A model generated the notes under the pieces. The model did no database searches and had not been told where the DNA came from. It saw nothing but the letters and a program-made list of their open reading frames with translations. Positions 1-8,629 of a DNA stretch of 10,038 nucleotides are shown one piece after another. A program made the translations under genes and the position numbers. Every line of letters begins with the position of its first letter. Position 1 is the stretch's first letter. This stretch comes from Funneliformis mosseae (lineage: Eukaryota; Glomeromycota; Glomeromycetes; Glomerales; Glomeraceae): the NCBI GenBank assembly GCA_910592005.1, contig CAJVPP010004142.1, positions 1 to 10,038 of the forward strand. Direction: 5' to 3'.

Positions 1-1555
1 AGTAATTAAAGAAAAGAGAATTCTAAAAGAATTGTAAAAACAAGATCGCGAAACTCTGAGAATTGAAAAATTGTGAATCACTTGTGAAACTCTTAAGAGA
101 ATCGCAAATTACTTGCGAAACTCCAAGGGGAATCACAAAGTAATTGTGAAATTCCAAGGGAATCGTAAAGTAATTGCGAAACTCTTAAGAGGATCGCAAA
201 TTACTTGCGAAACTCCAAGGGAAATCGCAAAGTAATTGCGAAACTCTAAGAGGATCACAAATTACTTGCAAAACTCTAAAGGAATCGCAAAGTAATTGCG
301 AAACTCTATGAGAATCGTGAAATTCCAAGGGGAATCACAAAGTAATTGCAAAACTCTAAGAAATTCGCAAATTACTTGCAAAACTCCAAGGGAATCGCAA
401 ATTACTTGCAAAACTCTAAGGGGAATCACAAAGTAATTGCGAAACTCTAAGAGAATCACAAATTACTTGCGAAACTCTAAGGAAATCGCAAAGTAATTGC
501 GAATTTCTTAAGAGAATCGCAAATTACTTGCGAAATTCTAAAGGAAATCGCAAAGTAATTGTGAAACTCTAAGAGGATCGCAAATTACTTGCGAAACTCC
601 AAGGGAATCGCAAAGTAATTGCGAAACTCTTAAGAGAATCACAAAGTAATTGGAAACTCTAAGAGATTCGTAAATTACTTGCAAAACTCCAAGAGAATCG
701 CAAAGTAATTGCGAAACTCTAAGAGATTCGCAAATTACTTGCAAAACTCCAAGGGAATCGCAAATTACTTGCAAAACTCCAAGAAAATCGCAAAGTAATT
801 GCGAAACTCTAAGAGGATCGTAAATTACTTGCGAAACTCCAAAGGGAATCGTAAAGTAATTGCGAAATTCTAAGAGGATCGCAAATTACTTGCGAAACTC
901 TAAAGGAATCACAAAGTAATTGCGAAACTCTTAAGAGAATCACAAATTACTTGCGAAACTCCAAGGGAATCGCAAAGTAATTACAAAACTCTAAGAGAAT
1001 CGCAAATTACTTGCGAAACTCCAAGGGGAATTGCAAAGTAATTGCGAAACTCTTAAGAGAATTGCAAATTACTTGCGAAACTCTAAGGGAATCGTAAAGT
1101 AATTGCAAAACTCTAAGAGATTTGCAAATTACTTGCGAAACTCCAAGGTAAATCGCAAAGTAATTGCGAAACTCTAAAAGATTTGCAAATTACTTGCGAA
1201 ACTCTAAGGGAATCGCAAAGTAATTGCGAATCTCTTAAGAGAATTGCAAATTACTTGCGAAACTCTAAGGAAATCGCAAAGTAATTGCGAATCTCTTAAG
1301 AGAATCGCAAATTACTTGCGAAACTCTAAGGAGAATCGCTAAGTAATTGCGAAACTCTAAGAGAATCACAAATTACTTGCGAAACTCTAAGGAAATCGCA
1401 AAGTAATTGCGAATCTCTTAAGAGAATCGCAAATTACTTGTGAAACTCCAAGGGGAATTACTAAGTAATTGCGAAACTCTAAGAGAATTACAAATTACTT
1501 GCAAAACTCTAAGGGAATCGCAAAGTAATTGCAAAACTCTTTAGAGAATCGCACA
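1..1555. repeat. Tandem satellite of about fifty ~30-bp hairpin units
   Basis: Two kinds of unit alternate. One carries TCGCAAATTACTTGCGA and the other TCGCAAAGTAATTGCGA, each followed by a spacer such as AACTCCAAGGGAA or AACTCTTAAGAGAA. Each core is a short hairpin, with TCGCAA pairing to TTGCGA around a 5-nt loop. The two cores are close to reverse complements of each other, so the ~60-bp dimer is roughly palindromic as well. Units differ by scattered substitutions (C/T in TCGC or TCAC) and one-base length changes in the spacer. The first ~60 bases are irregular and the array ends sharply near 1555. Because the period is near 30, the minus strand stays open in places as a 10-residue peptide repeat; I treat that as a by-product, not a gene. 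Confidence 0.95.
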
Positions 1556-1579
1556 TTAGGTTCCCTTTGAGATTTGAAT

Positions 1580-1765
1580 ATATCAGACCGAACTTTTGGA
1601 TTAATCCAAAATTTTCGGTTCAGTTCGGATTTTTACCAGTTTACGGTTCAGTTTGGTTTCGGATTAGCATTTTTAAGATTTATAATCTGAACTGAACCGA
1701 ACCGGAATTTTCAGTTCAGTTTCAGATTGGCCTATAATCCGGACCGAACTGAACTGTTCAGAATA
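1580..1765. repeat. Foldback block of CGGTTCAGTTCGG motifs
   Basis: The left half carries several copies of CGGTTCAGTTCGG or CGGTTCAGTTTGG. The right half carries the complement, CTGAACTGAACCGAACCGG and CCGAACTGAACTG, and the centre is AT-rich near 1675-1690. The block can therefore fold as one long imperfect hairpin with smaller hairpins inside it. No coding frame was recognised. It sits exactly between two tandem arrays, so it may be a third satellite family or a small foldback element. Confidence 0.75.
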
Positions 1766-2556
1766 TTAAGAACAATAAGGAATCATTCAAGAAAAATGAT
1801 AAAGAATCATTCGCCTTGAATGATAAAAAAATTGTTCACGAATAATAAGAAATCGTTCGACTTGAACGATAAAATTTGTTCAAGAAGAACGATAAAAAAT
1901 CATTCAACTTGAATGATAAAAAAATTGTTTAAGAAGAACGATAAGGAATCGTTTGACTTGAACAATAAAAAAATCGTTCAAGAAGAACGATAAGGAATCG
2001 TTTAACTTGAATGATAAAAAATCGTTCAAGAAGAACGATAAAGAATCGTTTGACTTGAACGATAAAAAAATTGTTCAAGTCAAACAATAAGGAATCGTTC
2101 GACTTGAACGATAAAAAATCATTTAAGAAGAACGATAAAAAATCGTTTAAGAATGATAAGGAATCGTTCGACTTGAACGATAAAAAAATCGTTTAAGAAG
2201 AATGATAAAGAATCATTCAAGTTGAACGATAAGGAATCGTTTGACTTGAACAATAAAAAAATTGTTCAAGAAGAATAATAAGGAATCGTTCGACTTGAAC
2301 GATAAAAAATCATTTAAGAAGAACGATAATGAATCGTTTGACTTGAACGATAAAAAAATTGTTTGACTTGAATGATAAAAAATCATTCAAGAAGAACAAT
2401 AAAGAATCGTTTGACTTGAATGATAAAAAATCATTCAAGAAGAACGATAAGGAATCATTTGACTTGAACGATAAATAAATCATTCAAGAAGAACGATAAG
2501 GTATCGTTCAACTTGAACGATAAAAAATTGTTTAAGAAGAATGATAACCTGAATCG
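1766..2556. repeat. Second tandem array of ATCGTTC/GAACGAT hairpins
   Basis: The units are about 24 bp and occur as ~48-bp pairs. One half reads ATCGTTCAAGAAGAACGAT and the other ATCGTTCGACTTGAACGAT, joined by AAAAA or AAGGA spacers. Each is a perfect or near-perfect hairpin with 7-bp arms (ATCGTTC/GAACGAT) and a short loop. There are about thirty hairpins, with decay mainly as C/T and G/A changes (ATCATTC, ATTGTTC). The sequence is unrelated to the array at 1-1555 but built on the same plan: alternating hairpins with two different loops. Confidence 0.93.
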
Positions 2557-2589
2557 TTCTTTTCATTTTTTTTATTATTATTTTTTTTT

Positions 2590-2765
2590 CAAAATCGAAT
2601 CGAGTTAAAATCGAGTTGAGTCAAATTGAGTCGAGTTTAAAATTTATATAACTCGAATCAAATCAAATTGAAAGATTTTATAAAAATAAATTTGACTCGA
2701 CTTGACTCGAAAAAAATGAATCGAATAGAGTTGGTCTTTAAACTCGACTCAACTCGACTCATTTG
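2590..2765. repeat. ACTCGACTC inverted-repeat block
   Basis: The left part has TCGAGTTGAGTC and TGAGTCGAGTTT; the right part has GACTCGACTTGACTCGA and AAACTCGACTCAACTCGACT. The two parts are imperfect reverse complements around an AT-rich centre at about 2645-2690. I see no gene. Confidence 0.75.
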
Positions 2766-2774
2766 GAACTCTAG

Positions 2775-3060
2775 CCAGGTAACATTATTATTATTTTTTT
2801 TATAACAAAAGTGCTAGGTGGCTTCTTTTTTTTTTACTTTTTATATAATAATAACAAAGGTGTTAGGTGATATTATTATTTTTTTCTATAATAAAGATAT
2901 CAGGTAGCATTTTTTTTCTTTTTTTATATAATAGCAAAGGTGTTAGGTAATATTATTATTTTTTTCTATACTAAAGGTGCTAGGTGGCATTATTTTTTTT
3001 TCTATAATAATAGTGCCTAGGTGATATTCTTTTTTTTTATAATTACAAAAGTAGTAAATA
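2775..3060. repeat. T-rich tandem repeat with AGGTG core
   Basis: Seven degenerate copies of a ~35-50-bp unit contain a core like GGTGCTAGGTGGCATTATT, followed by a long T run and CTATAATAA. Cores lie near 2777, 2811, 2861, 2900, 2940, 2977 and 3013. Length changes fall mostly in the T runs. Nothing suggests coding. Confidence 0.8.
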
Positions 3061-3900
3061 ATAAAAATAAGAAGAATATTAATAAAGAAAATTATAAAAT
3101 ACGTAATATAATATTAAATTAAATATAAACAAAATTTTTTGATTATAAATAAGTATTTTTGCGATGTTAACTTAGGCAATTAAGAAAAAAAAGACAATAC
3201 GAGACTATATGCTATTTTATATACTATTGATTTAATAAATTTGTCAGATATCTGACTCTAAAATTTATATTGATTACATATAAAATTAATTTTTTTTGAG
3301 TATTTTCTAATTTTTGCGAAGTTGATTTAATATGAAGAGACAATATGATATAATATGTTATTTCATGTAACACTAATTCAAATTTGATTACATATATATA
3401 TTATTTTAATTAAAAAAATCATGTATGCATACCATATTTTATTAATATGACAAATTTGAATCACTCTCCTTAATAAGAAGACAAAAATTACTAAATTTAA
3501 ATTAGTTTAGATTTACAATAATTAATGTATATAAACCAGTTTTTGATTATCCTCTTTCTTTATTATCCTTTATTTGTTAAAAATAAAATATTTTTGAACG
3601 AATGAATAAGTTAGTAATTTTTTAGTCTTTAAAGAGTTATTATTTAGCAAAACTATTAGCCACCTTTTTTACTTTTTATTTAGATAATAGATAAACAAAA
3701 TATCAAAAAAACTGTTGACTTTATTTATAATAATTTTAGTATGTTGTAAAGAAGGATTTTATTTAGAGAAGCTGATCATTTTAAAACATGGTTAATATAT
3801 CATGAAATGTTAAATAATAAAATAAGTAAATTTAACTTTAACAAATAAAAATAAAAATATATATCTTATTTAAAAATTTATATTGATTAAGTATTTTTTT
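3060..3900. other. AT-rich intergenic DNA with one diverged duplication
   Basis: No gene was recognised on either strand. The one visible structure is a pair of diverged direct copies starting at TTTTTGCGATGTT (3155) and TTTTTGCGAAGTT (3311). Each is followed by an AAGACAATACGA- or GAGACAATATGA-like segment and a GATTACATAT segment. They look like old copies of one repeat about 156 bp apart. Confidence 0.5.
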
Positions 3901-3927
3901 TATTTAAAGGACCAAATCTTCAAATTT

Positions 3928-4889
3928 ATGCAATTTTTAATTAATAACATTCAAGTTTTAAATAATAAAGGTAAAAGATCAGATGAGTTGAAAAAATATC
4001 AAGAATTATTAGATTGTTAGAATAATCAGTACAAAATTAAAAAGTTCAGTTAAAACTTATAATTAAAAGACCTGTAGAAATAGTCAATGTAATATATAAA
4101 CTGAACTTAGTTAAAAAATATCTTAAAAAAAAGGTTTTTTATTATAAAAAAGTTAATTGTATAAATTTATTAAAAGATAATGAAATGAAAATAATTGGTA
4201 AAAATAAATCAGTGATATTTATTTATAATAATAGAATTGTAAATGAGATAGTTAAAAAATCTGCTAATAAAAAAGTAGCAAGTTATTTTGAAGCTAAAAT
4301 TAAAGCTATAATAGAAATACATTTATCATTTAATTATGATAAAATAAATCATACTGATAATGGAGAAATAGTCACTTATGGTTAACGTAAAAATTTTTTA
4401 GATTAATTTGTTAGAAATTATATTTTTAAAGATGAAAAAAATATAAATTCAGAGGAATTAAAGGTCTATGTTTAAGATAAAAATTCAATTGCAAATTAGA
4501 TATATAATCAGATAAAGGAGAATTTACCTTAGATCACAGAATCTTACAAACAATTTAAAAAAAAGTAAATATAAGATGAGATAGAATAATCAGTATATTA
4601 TTTTATGTAAAAAATTATGAGGCAAATGGATATTCTGATAATGACTAATCTGATTAGACATTAGGTTTTGTTTATGAAAAAGGTATTGTAAAAGATAGTT
4701 ATTTTTTTATTCTAAGTATAACGTAAATATAGAAATAATATCTAATTTGACATAGTATTAGTTAATAAAGGCAAATATAGTACTATAATAATAGATTTAA
4801 GTGAGGGTAGTACTTGATATACTATAGCTAACTAAAAAAATAGCTAGAGTAATTGAAAGAACAGAAAAAATGAAAAATTAATAGTTAAT
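3928..4889 (+). CDS. Unknown protein, readable only with TAA/TAG as Gln
   Basis: I do not recognise this protein. Coding character is clear from codon makeup: many GAT, GAA, GTT, ACT and GGT codons in one frame, giving a Lys/Asn/Glu-rich product with stretches such as EIVNVIYKLNLVKKYLKKK. The best frame runs from 4020 with in-frame TAA/TAG at 4023, 4038, 4383, 4404, 4473, 4497, 4530, 4566, 4572, 4587 and 4608. It has no in-frame TGA until 4815, followed by another at 4854. CA dinucleotides elsewhere (CAT, ACA, TCA, GCA) are kept, so general C-to-T decay is not evident. An ATG at 3928 opens a related frame (MQFLINNIQVLNNKGK) that must shift near 4010-4050, by an indel or a short intron. Between about 4608 and 4700 a neighbouring frame (ANGYSDND...FVYEKGIVKD) looks better, with switches at an A run and a T run. 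Both ends are approximate. It may be a live gene in a reassigned code, or a pseudogene. Confidence 0.5.
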
Positions 4890-5564
4890 TTTTTTTTATT
4901 TTTTATCTTTTAACCAAGAAATATATAATATCAGTTGATCATTTTTTTACTATTATTAATTTAGTATTTTTATTTATATTTTTTAATTTAATATTTTTTT
5001 TTAAAAAATAAATTTTGAAAAGTAATTGATATATTGTAATTAAAATATAAAATTATGTAAGTGTATCCAATTTTATATTTAAATTATGCTCTGTAATATT
5101 AAAAGTATAATATTATACTATTAAAAAAATTTACATGCAAAGGTTTATGATGTATATTATTTCAAAGGTTTATAATATAAAAAATCTTATAATTTATGGA
5201 TTTTATTATATTAAAAATTTTAGTAATCCTTATTTTATTACATAATTCACAAGATAAAAAAATTTTTTCACTCATTTTGTTATAGTATTTGAGGTATTTA
5301 TTAAATAAAAAAATAAAATTAAATTAAAATAAAAACAAAAATCTAAATATTTCTTTATAAAGAAAGATTTTGGTAAATAAGTCTATGATTCATAAATTTA
5401 CGTAATATTAAATAAATAAATCTTATAATTTAAAAAAAATTGTAAACATTTGGAGAATAATAACAATTATAAATTAATAAATAAAATTAATAAAAGATAA
5501 AATTAAAATTAAATTAAAGTTAATAAAAGATAAAATAAAAATTAAATAAAATATAATATTAAAA
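4890..5564. other. AT-rich spacer between converging genes
   Basis: No gene is supported. Visible structure: a perfect 16-bp palindrome AGTATAATATTATACT at 5104-5119, two copies of CAAAGGTTTAT (about 5138 and 5163), and a low-complexity stretch of ATTAATAAAAGATAAAAT-like repeats from about 5465 into the 3' end of the minus-strand gene. The two flanking genes point toward each other across this interval. Confidence 0.5.
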
Positions 5565-6869
5565 TTAAATAAAAGATAAAATAAAAAATAAAATTATTTT
5601 ATATGCATTAGAAGCATTAGTATCAACAAGTTCTTTAGTTACTTCAACTAATTTAAATTAAGATTGAACTAAAGTTCTACTAACCTTATCATTATCACTA
5701 TCTTTATTATTACTTCTAATTCCTCTTTTTTAAAAAAAATTTTTTAATATTATTTATATAAATAATACATAATATTACTTAAAATTTTATAATACTTACT
5801 AAATTCCTTTTCATTTTACTTTCTATTATTGATTTCATTATTTGAATATTATTATTTGTTAGATCTAATATGATATGGCATATGTTAACTGTATATGTAA
5901 CTTATTTATTCAATACTAAGCTTGAATATAGTTACACATTTTTAAGATACAGTATATATAAGTAGGTGTATTCAAACCTCTATCTTTATTAATTTATTGC
6001 TCTAATTTTCATAACATTGCTTTATAAAAGGCAATTTTTTTCACAAATGTGTTTCTTTTGAAGTTGCATTTATACTTATTAGAGGTAGATCAATTTCTCC
6101 AAATACTGAAAACAAAGCTTCTTTTGTTTTAGAAATCAATACACTCTAAAGACTTCTATGCTTATATATTAACTATTTAAAAATATAAATTTATTTGTTA
6201 ATTTAAAAGCTTAGATAAATAAAGCAAAATTTTTCTAATATTATCTGTTGAGATACTGTATATCTTTATTATATAAAACTGATCAGTGGATTTCGCTTAA
6301 TTGTTCAAAATATATAATGTGATTTTTAGATATATAATCAACTATAGCATTATAAAATTATTCTTTACTTGAATAAATACTTTTAGAAATACTTTTTTTA
6401 TAATATTATTTATAATGTCCTAAATAAATTAAAATCTTAATTGTAAATAATAGTAATATAAAAATATAATATAAAAATAAAAAGTTTTATTACTTTCGTA
6501 AATTTTTTATTCATATTTAATTATTCATAATTTACTTCTATTTATTTGAACTGTTTTCTCAATCACCTTTTACCTCACTAATAATTCATCAACTTATTTA
6601 TTAATTTCTGAATTTTGTAAATAATTTTCTGCAATAGTTCAGTGGTTTTATCTTCATCTATTTTAATTTTTTTTAATTAAAAAATAATAATAATTTCAAT
6701 TTAAAAAATTAATTAAAAATTAATTATCATTAAGAATTATTGAAGAGCTAACAGTCTTAATTGTATTCTTCATTCTCTTTGGTGAGAATGATCAAGATGG
6801 GAGGGTATCTTCTTCATTATTATGGTTAATTCTTCTTTTCCTTCTTGCAACTAAATCATTAAATGTCAT
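5565..6869 (-). CDS. Unknown multi-exon protein using TAA/TAG as Gln and TGA as Trp
   Basis: I do not recognise this protein. The ATG at 6869-6867 opens MTFNDLVARRKRRINHNNEE, with a basic RRKRR patch that could be a nuclear signal. Exon 1 runs to 6494, followed by a GT-AG intron (6493-6420). Exon 2 includes EQFYNAIVDYISKNHIIYFE. Later parts read EALFSVFGEIDLPLISINAT and, after the intron at 5799-5723, IRSNNKDSDNDKVSRTL. Splicing both introns is what keeps the coding-like frame. A third possible intron (6256-6156, 101 nt) would join KDIQ to SLQSVLISKT. Within this frame TAA/TAG appear many times and TGA falls in contexts such as PS-W-SF, KL-W-II, IH-W-SV and HL-W-KK. The first paired stops after the coding-like part are at 5567 and 5561. 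The segment 6660-6720 is low-complexity and its frame is less sure. It may be a real gene in a reassigned code or a decayed one. Confidence 0.5.
5723..5799 (-). other. Predicted 77-nt intron with GTAAGT donor
   Basis: The minus-strand donor is the consensus GTAAGT directly after KQNEKEF. The acceptor is AAAAAAGAG. Choosing the AG at 5723 rather than 5725 gives the frame IRSNNKDSDNDKVSRTL, which is rich in Asp, Ser and Val codons. The alternative frame is a run of Ile, Leu and Lys typical of non-coding AT-rich DNA. Confidence 0.45.
6420..6493 (-). other. Predicted 74-nt spliceosomal intron
   Basis: The minus-strand sequence starts GTAATA and ends TTTATTTAG, with a possible branch site near ACAATTAAG. 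Its length is not a multiple of three, and removing it joins the exon ending KYEQKIYE to the frame carrying YYKKSISKSIYSSKEQ. The unspliced frame downstream is much less protein-like. Confidence 0.5.
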
Positions 6870-7590
6870 TTTAGTTCTTTCAAAATTTTTTGATTTTTAA
6901 GCATTTTTATATTGATTTAATAAGAAAAATTTTGTGAACCTTAGTTTGAATTGTATGTGTATAATTAGTGGGGATTGAGAATTATTTTGTATATTTATAG
7001 ATATTTTATATTACAAAATTTGTTATTATAATACAGGATTAAACACGTGATATTAAAAATATGTATTATAATTAAAAGATTTTGTTTATTAACAATTACA
7101 TGATAAAATTTAAAAAAAATACATCTGTTTCAAATGTACACATGTTTGATAAAATGTAATTGTCTTTCAATTATTTGATCAAATATAAAGTATAAAATTT
7201 GAATAATAAAATTAAATTATCTATTATCTTTGTCATTTATTTTTTAATTTCAAATAATCTGTAGATGTAAAGAAAAAGCTTTAACAATTACGAAATTGTA
7301 TTTTGTATTTAATAATTTATCAAATTTGCATTTAATTATCTAAAAAATTTTTTTTATGAAAAAATTTAAGTATTGCTTGAAAAAAAAATACAAATATACA
7401 TACATGTTTAATAAAAATATATTATATTTATTCTTAATTATGAAGTCACATAAAATAATTTATGTAAAAAAAATAATACATATGATGTAAATATATATGA
7501 CATACACTTGCAAATTTTATTCTTAAATATATTAGACTATTCTTAATACATATAGACTATTCTTAATTATTAATGATTGATAAGCTGATC
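6870..7590. other. AT-rich region upstream of the minus-strand gene
   Basis: No gene was recognised. The minus-strand promoter of the gene starting at 6869 must lie here, but no convincing core motif stands out. There is a CACGTG palindrome near 7045 and a 15-bp direct repeat TAGACTATTCTTAAT at about 7532 and 7553. Confidence 0.45.
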
Positions 7591-8110
7591 TTTAATTTTA
7601 GGAATCAGAATTTTTTTTTTAAAGAAAATTTACTTTTAAAAATGTTACAAAATATTCTTTTATCTTATTAACTTGATTATTTTAACTAGAAGTATTTTTT
7701 TTTTGGTAATGAAATGATATTATAAATATATTAGGAAAGATTCTTTTAGTATTGACTTAAACATTATTATATTAATGTTTCTTTTTTATATTTAGTAAGG
7801 AGCAGACTCTTATGTTATAATACTAATTAGATTACAGAATTAATATAGTTGATAAAGGTAAATAGTTAGATTTTGTTAGATATCAGTTTATTCATTTTTT
7901 ATTAAATTTAATTAGATTTTGTTTATATGTGATCTTATATATGATATCTTATAAATGCTCTTGTAAATCCATTGAAGAGAGTACTTTAACTTTAGAAATA
8001 TATTAATCTTTCTTTTTTCTTTATTTTATAAGGAATTATTTGGCAATCCTGAATCTTAATTCAAAGAGAAGTAATAATTTAGCATCTAAATTTTGTGTTT
8101 TTTTTTAAAA
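7590..8110 (+). other. Coding-like patches with splice-like boundaries, gene model unresolved
   Basis: Several acceptor-like sequences (TATATTTAG before 7796, AATTTAATTAG near 7914, TTTTATAAG before 8033) alternate with donor-like ones (GTATTGAC near 7750, GTAAATAG near 7858, GTACTT near 7980). Between them are short coding-like stretches. The clearest is a stop-free stretch at about 8033-8105, ENYLAILNLNSKRSNNLAS. The exon near 7796-7857 can be read in two plausible frames, so I cannot give a product. It may be the relic or 3' part of a small multi-exon gene. Confidence 0.25.
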
Positions 8111-8470
8111 AAAATTATTGGGTAAATAATTGTAATTAGTGATTATATTTTTTTAAAAAACTACATTTAACATTTCTTTTCTCTCTTTATTTTAAGTTTT
8201 AAATCTCCGTTAATAATATTTCTTAATTGTATATTGAGAAAAGCTTAACACCTTTTAATTTATATGTGAATTATTACTGATCATTATAATTTATTAGAAT
8301 AAACTTAGAATAACTGAAAATATTTGTATAGCAGATTTGCATTTTAATTATTTTTCTATATTATAAATAATATCTCTTATTTGAATTATATATTAAAAAA
8401 AGCTTAATACCTTTTTAATTTATATGAAAATTATAGCAGATTATTATAATTCATCGTTAATTAATAATAT
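8110..8470. repeat. Pair of diverged ~85-bp direct repeats
   Basis: Copy 1 lies at about 8213-8296 and copy 2 at about 8367-8453, 154 bp apart. Both read AATAATATNTCTTA...ATATT...AAAAGCTTAAYACCTTTT, then AATTTATATG and ATTATAATT. They differ by substitutions and small indels. No coding is evident. They end just before the transposon end at 8472. Confidence 0.6.
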
Positions 8471-8471
8471 A

Positions 8472-8485
8472 GTCCAGTGCAAAAA
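8472..8485. repeat. Terminal repeat motif of transposon copy 1
   Basis: GTCCAGTGCAAAAA follows TATA, consistent with TA target preference. It is identical to the 14-mer at 9565-9578. No inverted partner is visible in the window, because the far end of the element is missing. Confidence 0.65.
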
Positions 8486-8629
8486 GATTGATATACCAAT
8501 ATGTTTATAATAAAACTTTTTTTTTTAAATTTAATGTAAATTATTAAATAATTTATTTATAATTTGGATTTTAAAGTATAATTTAATATAAGCTTTATTA
8601 TAATTTTAAGTTCAATACAAAAAATTTTA

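Noticed and set aside
262..774. Minus-strand open frames with a 10-residue repeat (VICDSLGVLQ-like)
   Set aside because: They follow from a ~30-bp satellite whose period is a multiple of three. They break wherever the spacer length changes and show no codon pattern beyond the repeat.
1..1555. CRISPR array
   Set aside because: There are no unique spacers between repeats; the whole unit repeats with small changes, in a eukaryotic AT-rich context.
4018..4046. 29-nt GTTAGA...AAAAG intron joining the 3928 frame to the 4020 frame
   Set aside because: It gives the right frame, but it is much shorter than the 74- and 77-nt introns of the neighbouring gene. A one-base indel explains it as well.
4606..4621. 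15-nt GTAA...GAG intron of the heterotrich type
   Set aside because: Its length is a multiple of three, so removing it does not produce the frame change that is needed there.
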